Assembly: GCA_022760335.1 (NCBI GenBank)
Contig: JALEGE010000175.1
Coordinates: 1 to 42,652 of the forward strand
Direction of reading: 5' to 3'
DNA from: Hyphomonadaceae bacterium
Lineage (GTDB): Bacteria > Pseudomonadota > Alphaproteobacteria > Caulobacterales > Hyphomonadaceae
Length of the DNA stretch: 42,652 bases
Every line of letters starts with the position of its first letter. Position 1 is the stretch's first letter. Below are positions 17,608 through 25,956 of this stretch, one piece after another. The notes under the pieces are model-generated. The model saw only the letters and a list, made by a program, of their open reading frames with translations, was not told the origin of the DNA and made no database searches. Both the position numbers and the translations under genes were made by a program.

Positions 17608-18567
17608 TTAAGCCGCGCGGCGCTGGACCACTTCACGCTCGCGCAGCATGGCCGGCTCGGTACGTGGCCCATGCTGTTTCGGAAGCTGGGGATAGAAATA
17701 GGCTTCCTTCTGGGCGCGCGACAGGCGGCGATGCTCGTTATGGCCGCGATACGTGCCCAGATACTGCATGAAGCGGAAGCCGAAAATCTCCCGGAAACGG
17801 CGCAGGAACTGTTTCTGGCGCTTGGCCGCGAGAAGATCGAAGAAGACCCCGGCGGAGAAATAACGCACCGCATCAAACCGCGTCACATGCACTTCCGGCA
17901 TGATGTCGCGCAGCACCAGCGCTTCGCGATAATAGCGCTTCTGCGTCTGGGCGAGGGTCTCTTCGTGAATATGCGTCACGGCGGCTGAAGCGACATAGCC
18001 GACGCGCCCGCCGCCTTCCACGACCTGCCGGCCGAGCACCATGTCTTCCAGGCCGGTCACATCCTCGTCGAAACGGTATTTTTCCCAGGTCGAGCGCTCA
18101 ACGGCAGCATTGGCATTATTACAGAAGAAGCCTCTTTGCGGCACCGCATCGAATTCCGGGAAATATTTGGCGAACAGACGGTGCTCGGAGAATTTTGACA
18201 CCTCATGGCCGAGCTGGCGCCCATAGGTGTATTGTGCGGTGCCGTCGATCAGCGGCTGGATCAAGTCCTGCAGCCAACGATCATGGGTCGGCACGCAATG
18301 CGCAGAGATGAAGACCAGATACTTGCCATTGGCCGCCTCGCAGCCCCAGTTCAGGGAGCGTCCGAAGGTAAATTGTGACTTGGGAATGTGAACAATGCGG
18401 CAGTCATGGGATTCGGCAATCTCGATTGTGCGGTCTGTAGATCCGGAATCCACCAGCACAATCTCATAGTCCAGATTATCCAGTTTCTGCGAGCGGCAGG
18501 CGGTAAGAGCATCATCGAACCACTTCTCTTCGTTCAGCGCCCTGAACACTACGCTCACGTCCACCAT
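17608..18567 (-). CDS. GT2 family glycosyltransferase
   Basis: A 319-residue GT-A glycosyltransferase. The start VDVSVVFRALNEEKWFDDAL, the block VLVDSGSTDRTIEIA, FGRSLNWGCEAANGKYLVF and the acceptor-side segment TGLEDMVLGRQVVEGG are typical of rhamnosyltransferase-like GT2 members. The C-terminus is basic (the segment RGHNEHRRLSRAQKEAYFY), consistent with peripheral membrane attachment. It is the promoter-proximal gene of the acid-sugar operon. The start ATG at 18567 has GGAGA a short distance upstream. A 137-base gap to the cytidylyltransferase holds nothing I recognise. Confidence 0.88.
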   Translation of the reverse strand: MVDVSVVFRALNEEKWFDDALTACRSQKLDNLDYEIVLVDSGSTDRTIEIAESHDCRIVHIPKSQFTFGRSLNWGCEAANGKYLVFISAHCVPTHDRWLQDLIQPLIDGTAQYTYGRQLGHEVSKFSEHRLFAKYFPEFDAVPQRGFFCNNANAAVERSTWEKYRFDEDVTGLEDMVLGRQVVEGGGRVGYVASAAVTHIHEETLAQTQKRYYREALVLRDIMPEVHVTRFDAVRYFSAGVFFDLLAAKRQKQFLRRFREIFGFRFMQYLGTYRGHNEHRRLSRAQKEAYFYPQLPKQHGPRTEPAMLREREVVQRRAA

Positions 18568-18596
18568 GGGGAAGTCTCCACTTGACCTGCCGGCTG

Positions 18597-18625
18597 GTTA
18601 TCACAGCTGTGCGACCGATTTGCAA
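18597..18625 (-). promoter_or_regulatory. Probable promoter of the acid-sugar operon
   Basis: On the minus strand TTGCAA and GATAAC (each matching 4 of 6 consensus bases) are separated by exactly 17 bases. The -10 box ends 29 bases before the GT2 start codon. Confidence 0.45.
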
Positions 18626-18908
18626 ACCCTTGCTGTCCCCTAATGAGAGATTTTTAACCTCTTTGCGTCGAGACCGCCCGCAGGCGCCTTGAAATGCGGC
18701 AATCGGGTGTGGCGCAGGGGTAACACTGTGTCTTCACTTGCAGCCGGAATGCGCGATTAATCCTTGTGCGCCTTTGATTCGAGCATCGGATTTCGTCTTT
18801 GGCGCGAATTGGACATTACACAGTGCGGCCTTGTCAAAGCAGTTGATTTAGGCCGCGTGATTGACTAGGCCCGCCCCAGTCTGAGCTAGTCGAAGTGGGA
18901 CATCATTC
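18626..18908. other. Divergent intergenic region upstream of gmd
   Basis: Non-coding region (together with the promoter above, 341 bases) between the acid-sugar operon and gmd. A weak -35-like TTGACT near 18861 precedes gmd, but I see no convincing -10 box, so the gmd promoter is not assigned. No RNA gene or clear terminator was recognised. Confidence 0.6.
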
Positions 18909-19976
18909 ATGGCAAAAAAGGCGCTTATCACCGGCGTGACCGGGCAGGACGGGGCGTATCTCGCGCGCTTGTTGCTGAAAAAGGGCTATGAAGTACACGG
19001 CGTGAAGCGTCGTTCGTCGAGCTTCAATACCCAGCGCGTGGATGGCATTTACCAGGATCCGCATGAGGCAGACCCGCACTTCTTCCTGCATTATGGCGAC
19101 CTGACGGATTCGACCAATCTCATCCGGCTTGTCCAGGATGTGCAGCCCGATGAGATTTACAATCTCGGCGCGCAAAGCCATGTGCAGGTCAGCTTCGAAA
19201 CCCCTGAATATACAGCGCAGTCTGACGCGATTGGCACCTTGCGGCTGCTGGAGGCGATCCGCATTCTGGGGCTGACAGACAAGACGAAATTCTATCAGGC
19301 CTCGACCTCGGAACTTTATGGCCTGGTCCAGGAAGTGCCCCAAAGCGAAACCACGCCCTTCTATCCACGCTCGCCCTATGGCGCGGCCAAGCTTTATGGC
19401 TACTGGATCACGGTGAACTACCGGGAATCCTATAATATTTTCGCCTCCAACGGCATTCTCTTCAATCATGAAAGCCCGCTGCGCGGCGAGACTTTCGTGA
19501 CGCGCAAGATCACGCGCGCCGTGGCGGCCATCAAGCTCGGCTTCCAGGACACCCTCTATCTGGGGAATCTGGATGCCCAGCGCGACTGGGGGCATGCGCG
19601 CGATTATGTCGAGGGCATGTGGCGCATGCTGCAGCACGACAAACCGGATGATTTCGTGCTCGGCACCGGGGAAATGCACTCTGTGCGCGAGTTTACCGAA
19701 CTCGCCTTCCGCGAGATTGGCGAGGCCATTGAGTGGCAGGGCGAGGGCGTCGATGAGGTCGGCGTTTCGAAGGAAACCGGCAAGACGCTGGTGAAGATCG
19801 ACCCGCGCTATTTCCGCCCGGCCGAGGTGGAGCAGCTGCTTGCGAACCCGGCCAAGGCCAAGCGGGATCTCGGCTGGGAATTCACCACCAGCTTCCCGGA
19901 TCTGGTGAAGGAAATGGTGGCCGCAGACCTTGAGACGGTGGCGCTGGAAGAACACCGCCAGGACCGTCATGGCTGA
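18909..19976 (+). CDS. gmd: GDP-mannose 4,6-dehydratase
   Basis: Converts GDP-mannose to GDP-4-keto-6-deoxymannose with bound NADP, the first committed step to GDP-fucose (or GDP-rhamnose/perosamine). The 355-residue extended SDR has the [11 protein letters not shown] cofactor loop (about 9-19), [26 protein letters not shown], the STSELYG catalytic Thr/Glu block, [10 protein letters not shown] with the YxxxK pair, [16 protein letters not shown] and [10 protein letters not shown]. These are essentially family-invariant, so the function is secure. The ATG at 18909 gives [15 protein letters not shown]. It overlaps the GDP-fucose synthase gene by 8 bases, so the two are one operon and the product is most probably GDP-L-fucose. 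Confidence 0.97.
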   Translation: MAKKALITGVTGQDGAYLARLLLKKGYEVHGVKRRSSSFNTQRVDGIYQDPHEADPHFFLHYGDLTDSTNLIRLVQDVQPDEIYNLGAQSHVQVSFETPEYTAQSDAIGTLRLLEAIRILGLTDKTKFYQASTSELYGLVQEVPQSETTPFYPRSPYGAAKLYGYWITVNYRESYNIFASNGILFNHESPLRGETFVTRKITRAVAAIKLGFQDTLYLGNLDAQRDWGHARDYVEGMWRMLQHDKPDDFVLGTGEMHSVREFTELAFREIGEAIEWQGEGVDEVGVSKETGKTLVKIDPRYFRPAEVEQLLANPAKAKRDLGWEFTTSFPDLVKEMVAADLETVALEEHRQDRHG

Positions 19977-20934
19977 GCTCGGCGCGCCCTATAGCCTGGA
20001 AGGCAAACGCGTCTGGGTCGCCGGCCATCGCGGCATGGTGGGGTCCGGGTGCGTGCGCCGGCTCGGCTCTGAGAATTGCGAGGCGATTCTCACCGCCACA
20101 CGCGCGGAAGTGGACCTGATGGATCAGGGCCAGGTGGCGCAGTTCTATGGTGACAACAAGATTGATGCGGTGATTGTCGCGGCGGCAAAAGTGGGCGGCA
20201 TTCTCGCCAATGACACCTATCCGGCTGACTTTCTCTACGACAATCTGATGATCGAGGCGAATGTCATCCACGCCGCTGCCAAGGCGGATGTGGAGAAGCT
20301 GATGTTCCTCGGCTCCTCCTGCATCTATCCGAAATTTGCCGAGCAGCCGATCCAGGAGGATTCCCTCCTCACCGGCCCGCTGGAGCCCACCAATGAGTGG
20401 TATGCCATCGCCAAGATTGCCGGCATCAAGCTGTGCGAGGCGTATCGCAAGCAGCATGGCCTGGATTTCATTTCCGCCATGCCGACCAATCTTTATGGCC
20501 CGAACGATAATTTCGACCTGCAGTCCAGCCATGTCCTGCCCGCGCTGATCCGCAAGGCGCATGCGGCCAAACTGGCCGGTGAGGATGGCATCGAGATCTG
20601 GGGCACGGGCACGCCGCGCCGGGAATTCCTGCATGTCGACGATCTCGCCGATGCGCTGATCCATGTCATGAAGGTCTATTCCGAGGCCCAGCATATCAAT
20701 GTTGGCTCGGGAGAGGATGTCACGATTGCCGAGCTTGCCCGCACGGTGATGGATGTGGTCGGCCTTGAAGGCGAACTGCGCCATGACCGCACCAAGCCCG
20801 ATGGCACGCCACGCAAGCTGATGGCGGCCGACAAGCTGCGCGCCCTGGGCTGGGAACCGAAAATCGGCCTGCGCGAGGGAATCGAGCAGACCTATGCCTG
20901 GTTCCTGGACTCCAAATGGATGGCAGAGGCGTAA
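19969..20934 (+). CDS. fcl: GDP-L-fucose synthase (GDP-4-keto-6-deoxymannose epimerase/reductase)
   Basis: A 321-residue extended SDR that epimerises GDP-4-keto-6-deoxymannose at C3 and C5 and reduces it with NADPH to GDP-L-fucose. Motifs: [16 protein letters not shown] (GxxGxxG), [50 protein letters not shown] (YxxxK), [12 protein letters not shown] and [19 protein letters not shown]. Together they are diagnostic. The frame opens at 19930, but the ATG at 19969 inside the gmd stop region gives a normal N-terminus. With manC, manB and gmd in the window, the route from mannose-6-phosphate to GDP-fucose is complete. Confidence 0.96.
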   Translation: MAELGAPYSLEGKRVWVAGHRGMVGSGCVRRLGSENCEAILTATRAEVDLMDQGQVAQFYGDNKIDAVIVAAAKVGGILANDTYPADFLYDNLMIEANVIHAAAKADVEKLMFLGSSCIYPKFAEQPIQEDSLLTGPLEPTNEWYAIAKIAGIKLCEAYRKQHGLDFISAMPTNLYGPNDNFDLQSSHVLPALIRKAHAAKLAGEDGIEIWGTGTPRREFLHVDDLADALIHVMKVYSEAQHINVGSGEDVTIAELARTVMDVVGLEGELRHDRTKPDGTPRKLMAADKLRALGWEPKIGLREGIEQTYAWFLDSKWMAEA

Positions 20935-20984
20935 GGCGAGCTGTTTGTAAGGTTCCTTGGGGGGCGGGTCGCTGGAATGCGTAG

Positions 20985-21020
20985 AAGTGTTGGCAGTTCC
21001 CAGGCACTTGGCTAACACTT
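20985..21020 (+). other. Intra-operon hairpin between fcl and the sulfotransferase-like gene
   Basis: AAGTGTTGGC pairs with GGCTAACACTT minus its first base (ten pairs, one G-T) around a 16-base loop in the 128-base gap after fcl. No T-tract follows. It could attenuate transcription or set a processing point between the GDP-fucose genes and the export genes. Confidence 0.35.
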
Positions 21021-21062
21021 AACGCCATGCAGGGGCGTCGTAGTAAAGTTCAGGACGGCTTG

Positions 21063-21989
21063 ATGACGAATCTTCTTCAGGGCCTCACCATCCCTCCCGG
21101 ACTTCAAAAGAAGGCCGAAACTGTCTCGCGCATTACCGGCCGGTCACCAGAAGATATTCTGGAAGATGCCATTGAGCGCGCAGTCGCCGCGCATTTCCGC
21201 CCGCTTTTGCTGGTCTTGCAGATGGGCAAGGTGGCCTCCACAGCGATCGCTGAAGCACTGGATACGACCCGGCTATGGGATGTGGTCCATATTCATCATC
21301 TTGATGCAGGCCGACTGGAGACCATGGAAACTCGTAATGCCGAGCGTGGGGTCGAAAATGCGCCGAACTTGGTGCGTTCTCGCGCGGTGCTGGATTGGCT
21401 CGCCCAGGATCCGGGCCAGGTTCAGATTGTTAGCGCTGTGCGGGATCCGGTGGCGCGAAACCTGTCAGCCTTCTTTCAGAATGCAACGAGTTTTCTGTCC
21501 ATTGAAGAGGGTAAAGTTCGAAACCCCGCAGAGGAAGTGGCCGATATTTTCGTGCGCCGGTATCGCCATTCCAATTCGCTGGACTGGTTTGACCGAAACA
21601 TCCGGCGCGTGTTCCGACTGAATGTCTATACCAAGCCGTTTGATCATGAACGTAAGTGCCTTGTTGGGGAAAATCGGCAATGCCGCTTGATTGTGGTGCG
21701 CGCGGAAGATTCCGATGAGATCAAATCCCAGGCCCTTTGCCGGCATCTCGGTTTGAAATCGCTTGAGATCAGTCGCGCGAATGTGGGGCGCGAGAAGATG
21801 TATTCTGATACTTATGAAGCGGTGCGCACCATTCTGAAAATGCCCGAGGCAATCCTGGACGAGCTGTACTCCTCTCAGCTGGCGCAGCATTTTTACACTG
21901 GTGCTGAGCTGGAGCAGTTCCGCGCGGGTTGGCTGAGGGCCAGCCCGGAAGATGCAGGTTTATCGGTCGCGGGAGGCTTTGGGCAATGA
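21063..21989 (+). CDS. Sulfotransferase-like / capsular polysaccharide synthesis family protein
   Basis: A 308-residue protein related to the gene at 24978 on the other strand. Shared blocks are QMGKVAST (P-loop, residues 54-61; QMGRVGST in the relative), an RDPVARNLSAFF segment, WFDRNIRRVF, the RAEDSDE block and a late AQHFYTG. The P-loop and Arg-Asp-Pro segment fit a PAPS-dependent sulfotransferase or the NKWYS-type capsule family; I cannot separate these. The first 45 residues (PPGLQKKAETVSRI, then GRSPEDILEDAIERAV) look like a ribbon-helix-helix-type segment, absent from the relative. The frame is open from 21027, but the ATG at 21063 has AGGACGG ahead of it and is preferred. The stop overlaps the ABC permease start (ATGA). 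Confidence 0.68.
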   Translation: MTNLLQGLTIPPGLQKKAETVSRITGRSPEDILEDAIERAVAAHFRPLLLVLQMGKVASTAIAEALDTTRLWDVVHIHHLDAGRLETMETRNAERGVENAPNLVRSRAVLDWLAQDPGQVQIVSAVRDPVARNLSAFFQNATSFLSIEEGKVRNPAEEVADIFVRRYRHSNSLDWFDRNIRRVFRLNVYTKPFDHERKCLVGENRQCRLIVVRAEDSDEIKSQALCRHLGLKSLEISRANVGREKMYSDTYEAVRTILKMPEAILDELYSSQLAQHFYTGAELEQFRAGWLRASPEDAGLSVAGGFGQ

Positions 21990-22897
21990 GTGATGCAGGT
22001 GTTACGGAGGAGGTGCCTCGCAAACCCGCTGCCGTGCCTGCGCCACGTAGCAACCGGCCGACAGTTCATGCCACCCGCCATCGCGCTGGATTCATTCGTG
22101 CCAATGCCCGGTTACTGAAAGATGTCTGGGTCTTTCGGCGACAGATTTTCATGGTTTTCTGGCGCGATTTCAACGCTCCGCATATGCGCAGTGTGCTGGG
22201 TACGGCCTGGGCCTATATCATGCCGATGCTGCCGGTGAGTGCCTATCTATTGCTGCGCACAGTGATCAAGGTGCCCGATGAGGCCGACACGCAACTGATC
22301 GATCCGGTGATTTTTACAACCATGGGCGTGACGCTTTGGATGTTATTGCGCGATGGTGTGATGACCCCAAGTGCGTCGATCCGGAAGTACCGCAACCTCG
22401 TCGCTGGCGCACGTTTTCCGATGATTGGGGCCATTGTGGTCGGCTTCGGCCAGGTCGCGTTGGAGACCCTGATTCGCGCGGCGCTTTGTGCTGCCGCGAT
22501 CATTGCCCTGGGGTCTTATAGCCTTGCGGGCCTGCTTCCGGCCGCAGGTATTCTGGCTTGTGCCATGGTGTTGACCTTCTCGGTCGGTGTTATCCTGGTG
22601 CCGATCATTTCGGCCGTCCCGGATGTCCAGAACCTGCTACAGATCCTGTTTCGCTATCTGATCTTCTTCAGTGGCGCGATCTGGCCGGTGCCAACACTAT
22701 TCGGGTCTGATGCCTTGTATCGCTACAATCCGTTTTCGCTGTTCCTTGGGCAAACGCGGGAAGCGGTGGTCCTCGGTACAATGAGTGACTTCCAGCTTAT
22801 TCTGCCGTTTCTCATCGCGACCCCGATCGTGCTGTTGATTGCGGGGCGGATTTTTTACGCCCTACAGCCACAGATCAAGGAATCGGTTTCCGGGTAG
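21986..22897 (+). CDS. ABC-2 type polysaccharide export permease (Wzm/KpsM/RfbA-like)
   Basis: A 303-residue inner-membrane permease for a lipid-linked polysaccharide. A basic amphipathic N-terminal part (KDVWVFRRQIFMVFWRDF) precedes about six hydrophobic segments, among them TAWAYIMPMLPVSAYLLL, VTLWMLLRDGV, IRAALCAAAIIALGSYS, a long ACAMVLTFSVGVILVPIISAV segment (given in part), FRYLIFFSGAIWPV and PFLIATPIVLLIAGRIFYAL. The RDFNAPHMRSVLGTAWAYIMP start and YNPFSLFLGQTREAV segment are characteristic of the O-antigen/capsule exporter family. The ATG at 21986 overlaps the preceding stop. The ATPase gene starts 6 bases after the stop. Confidence 0.9.
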   Translation: MSDAGVTEEVPRKPAAVPAPRSNRPTVHATRHRAGFIRANARLLKDVWVFRRQIFMVFWRDFNAPHMRSVLGTAWAYIMPMLPVSAYLLLRTVIKVPDEADTQLIDPVIFTTMGVTLWMLLRDGVMTPSASIRKYRNLVAGARFPMIGAIVVGFGQVALETLIRAALCAAAIIALGSYSLAGLLPAAGILACAMVLTFSVGVILVPIISAVPDVQNLLQILFRYLIFFSGAIWPVPTLFGSDALYRYNPFSLFLGQTREAVVLGTMSDFQLILPFLIATPIVLLIAGRIFYALQPQIKESVSG

Positions 22898-22903
22898 ACT
22901 CAT

Positions 22904-24172
22904 ATGGCTAATCCTCCACTGCTGCATCTTGACCATGCCTGGAAGAAGTTCGGGCGCACCGTGGCATCGAACCGGCGTCGCCTGTCACGTTCGATGCTGA
23001 AGGGCAGCCTGTTCCTCAACCCTGGGCACGACACACTGCGGCGCGATGAATTCTGGTCTCTTCGAGATATGTCGCTGACCCTGCGAAAGGGCGAAGCTGT
23101 TGGCCTGATCGGGCGAAACGGCGCTGGAAAGTCGACCCTTTTGCGTCTGCTCGGCGGGCATATGTTGCCCGACAAAGGGCGGCTCTCGGTGAATGGCCGG
23201 CTTTCGGAACTGATCAATCTCACGGCCGGTTATCAGCCTCTTCTGAGCGGGCGGGAAAATATCAAGTTTGGCGCGATCATTCGCGGCCTGTCGGGCAAGC
23301 AGGCGCGCGCGATTATGGATCAGGTGATCGAGTTTTCCGAAATCGGCGATTTCATCGATGCACCCTTCGGCGCCTATAGCCAGGGCATGAAGCTGCGTCT
23401 GGCCTTTTCCGTTGCTGTACACGTTTCCCCGGAAATCCTGCTGATCGATGAAGTGATTGGCGTTGGCGATTACGGCTTCCGGCAAAAATGCATGGCGCAA
23501 CTGCAAAGTATGCGGGAGTCCTGTGGAATCGTCATGTGTACCCACAATACGGGGCATTTGGCGAAGTTTTGTGATCGTGTGATCGTCCTGGAAGCGGGCG
23601 AAGCCGTATTTGAAGGCGATCCTTCGAAGGCTGTGGCCTTCTATCTCGACAAGTTCGGCGCAGCTGCAGAACCAATCATCGATGAGGACACTGGCGAGGT
23701 CATTGACCTGACTGGCCGCGGACGGGAACTGGGCCCGGTTCATCATGATACGGCGTTACTTCCCGGCTTGGATACCGCCTGGGTGAATGCGGAAGGAGAA
23801 GCGGTAGAGAGCTTTTTGCCGCGCCAGGCGGTTTCGCTTCAGATCAGCTTGGAGTTTTCAGATCAATTATGCGGTGAGGAGGTACGTGCAATCCTCTTCC
23901 TCTATGACGAGGCAGCCCAACCGCTGGCGCGGCAAGCACATACTTTTACGGTTCCAGCAGAGGCTCGGCAAACGCTTAAGGTCTCCATGCCACCTCAAGC
24001 GCTCACGAGATCAAAATATCGCGCTGTCCTGCGCGTTGTGCATGAGCGCGGCTCGCTATTTCGCAATGCCATCCCAAACCTGGTGATCGACCAGAAATCC
24101 GATCGCTGGGGCCAGGTAAAACTGGAGATGAACTTTGAGGAGATGAAGTCTCTCGAGGGGACTGACCTCTAA
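22904..24172 (+). CDS. ABC polysaccharide exporter ATPase with Wzt-type C-terminal domain
   Basis: The 422-residue ATP-binding subunit that pairs with the permease encoded upstream. Walker A is GRNGAGKST (about residues 70-78), the signature region is FGAYSQGMKLRLAFS, Walker B is EILLIDEVIGVGD and the switch histidine lies in MCTHNTGH. After the ATPase domain, residues from about 265 on form an additional beta-rich domain, WVNAEGEAVESFLPRQAVSL onwards, matching the position of the Wzt carbohydrate-binding domain that recognises the finished polymer end. This makes an O-antigen-like, substrate-selective exporter more likely than a plain KpsT. The chain-terminating enzyme normally paired with such a domain is not recognised in the window. 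Confidence 0.9.
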   Translation: MANPPLLHLDHAWKKFGRTVASNRRRLSRSMLKGSLFLNPGHDTLRRDEFWSLRDMSLTLRKGEAVGLIGRNGAGKSTLLRLLGGHMLPDKGRLSVNGRLSELINLTAGYQPLLSGRENIKFGAIIRGLSGKQARAIMDQVIEFSEIGDFIDAPFGAYSQGMKLRLAFSVAVHVSPEILLIDEVIGVGDYGFRQKCMAQLQSMRESCGIVMCTHNTGHLAKFCDRVIVLEAGEAVFEGDPSKAVAFYLDKFGAAAEPIIDEDTGEVIDLTGRGRELGPVHHDTALLPGLDTAWVNAEGEAVESFLPRQAVSLQISLEFSDQLCGEEVRAILFLYDEAAQPLARQAHTFTVPAEARQTLKVSMPPQALTRSKYRAVLRVVHERGSLFRNAIPNLVIDQKSDRWGQVKLEMNFEEMKSLEGTDL

Positions 24173-24178
24173 GGTTGC

Positions 24179-24928
24179 TTAAGCCTCAGCATCCTCCGCG
24201 GTGGCGATATCTTCAGCAGCCTTGACTGGAACGTCTTCGGGCAGAGTGAAATCACCAAAAGCGGCCTCGGCGGCGGCTTTTTCTTCCGGCGTCGCGATTT
24301 CGTCAAACCGGCCCTTTTGACCGACATTGAAATTACCAATTTCCTTCTCGCCCTGTTGATAGGCGGCGACGATTTTCCTGACCGGCACTTTCAGTTTCAG
24401 GTGGCGGGCAATAGTGCGCACGGCCTCAAGTGGCTCCTCGCTGAGGCGGGTATAGGAAATCGGCTTCACGCGGCCTTGATTGGTCCAGGCCTCAATGCGA
24501 GGCAGGGATTTTGCCATATGCTCAACCGCCATGGTCAGGGTTTCCGCCTCGCCGAACTTGCCCTCAATACCTTTTTCGCGATTGCGCTGACCGTGTTCAT
24601 AGAGTGAGAGCGCAGCGTCGCGCGGATCGCGGAATGTGGCAAAGCCAACAGCCTGTTTCGCGCGAAACTGGGCCTTGATCTTGGGCGTGAGATTGCCATG
24701 GGTCTTGATGGCAATTGGGGCTTCATCCGCGCCGATTTTCGCAAGAAGCTGGTCGATATTTTCCGCACGCGTGGAACGCAGGCCCGTCGTCATCGCTCCA
24801 GACACGCCTTCCAGGTAGGCTGCACGGCGCTCACGCTGTTCGTATCCTGCGGCCTCCAATACATCGCAGACCAGTTGAAAGCAGAAGCTGCTTGCAGATT
24901 TTTGCTGCCCGTAAACCCATACGATCAT
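24179..24928 (-). CDS. Sulfotransferase domain protein
   Basis: A 249-residue P-loop protein with the sulfotransferase layout: 5'-phosphosulfate loop YGQQKSASSFCFQLVCDV at the N-terminus, IKTHGNL, then the 3'-phosphate-binding FATFRDPRDAALSLYEHG, and a KPISYTRLSEEPLEAVRTIA segment. It probably transfers sulfate from PAPS to a sugar. The frame extends to 25045, but the ATG at 24928 is preceded by CCAGGAGACGAAT, a good ribosome-binding site, and places the P-loop at the usual position. The C-terminal tail is acidic and alanine-rich. It converges with the exporter ATPase gene, 6 bases apart, and lies downstream of another sulfotransferase-like gene on the same strand. Confidence 0.78.
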   Translation of the reverse strand: MIVWVYGQQKSASSFCFQLVCDVLEAAGYEQRERRAAYLEGVSGAMTTGLRSTRAENIDQLLAKIGADEAPIAIKTHGNLTPKIKAQFRAKQAVGFATFRDPRDAALSLYEHGQRNREKGIEGKFGEAETLTMAVEHMAKSLPRIEAWTNQGRVKPISYTRLSEEPLEAVRTIARHLKLKVPVRKIVAAYQQGEKEIGNFNVGQKGRFDEIATPEEKAAAEAAFGDFTLPEDVPVKAAEDIATAEDAEA

Positions 24929-24977
24929 ATTCGTCTCCTGGAGATCGCCCCTCGGCGCGTGTGGTGGTTGGCCCAGC

Positions 24978-25745
24978 TTACCCGGAAGCAGGCATATCGA
25001 ATTCTTGGCTTGCCCATTTTCTGCGCATGCCCTGGATTTCCTCATCAGTGTAGAAATGCGAGACGAGGCGGCTGTTCAACACGCTGTCGACAAGTTTTTG
25101 TGATGGGTTGAACAGGTGTTTGAATTTTTCATATTCCGGGCCGAATTTGCCCGACCCCACATTATCCTCCGTGAAAGTCACCGTGTCGACTTCCAGGAAA
25201 TCGCAAATCGCGGCGCATTTCTCTTCGTCGCTGTCCTCAACGCGCAGCACCAGAACAGAGATGCCATCCTTTTGAATGACCAGGCGCTTTTTCTCATGAC
25301 TGAACGGTGTGTTGAAAATCGTGAAGCCGAACACATCGCGGATTTCTTCGGAGAACCAATGGACAGGGATCTTGTGATCATAAGCGGCAAAACGCTCAAG
25401 CAGTTCTTCAGCCTTGGCATCCTCGCGCGCCGCCTTGCTGCGGAAGCCAAAGGAATCGAGATTATTGAAAAAGGCTGAGACATTGCGCGCCATTGGTTCG
25501 CGCACCAGTGAGATGATCTTGATCTTGGGTTCCAGGCCCAGAACTGTCGAGATGACCTCGAAGCTGTCATAGACGTGGTTTGGCATCTTCAGCCGGCCAT
25601 TGCGCCGGCGTGTGACATATTGGTGTAATTTCTGACGATTCAGAATGTGCGTGTGATAGGTGCGATACTCCGGCAAATCCTTGACGGCGTTGTAAATGGA
25701 TGTCGACCCAACGCGGCCCATTTGGTGGATAAGCAGGGGTACCAT
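24978..25745 (-). CDS. Sulfotransferase-like / capsular polysaccharide synthesis family protein
   Basis: A 255-residue relative of the protein encoded at 21063: IHQMGRVGSTSIYNAV (P-loop near residues 7-22), SLVREPMARNVSAFFNN, HWFSEEIRDVFGF, VLRVEDSDEEKCA and VSHFYTDEEIQGM align with it in order. The role is inferred as transfer of a sulfate group during capsule synthesis. The ATG at 25745 follows GAGAGGAAA at good spacing; an upstream TTG gives five more residues but is less likely. It is 49 bases upstream of the second minus-strand sulfotransferase gene. The two related proteins flank the exporter genes on opposite strands, which suggests duplication followed by divergence. Confidence 0.68.
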   Translation of the reverse strand: MVPLLIHQMGRVGSTSIYNAVKDLPEYRTYHTHILNRQKLHQYVTRRRNGRLKMPNHVYDSFEVISTVLGLEPKIKIISLVREPMARNVSAFFNNLDSFGFRSKAAREDAKAEELLERFAAYDHKIPVHWFSEEIRDVFGFTIFNTPFSHEKKRLVIQKDGISVLVLRVEDSDEEKCAAICDFLEVDTVTFTEDNVGSGKFGPEYEKFKHLFNPSQKLVDSVLNSRLVSHFYTDEEIQGMRRKWASQEFDMPASG

Positions 25746-25956
25746 ACCGTTTCCTCTCAATCAGAACTCTACAGTGTTGTATTCAAGGCCAATTGAAATC
25801 AGAGCTCAAAGGGCTGTGAAATAACTTCGATGGCCTCTATTCAGCATGCTCTTACGGCATTAACCAGTTATCGTATGTTCACTGAAAATGCGAAACACTC
25901 AATCGTCATTGACACGTCTTCCGACATCGTTTTCGCGCAGCGAAACAAACAAGATT

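Noticed and set aside
25931-25945. Terminator at TTTCGC-GCA-GCGAAA after the small beta-sandwich gene
   Set aside because: The 6-bp stem has a 3-base loop and no T-tract on the minus strand, so I do not call it.
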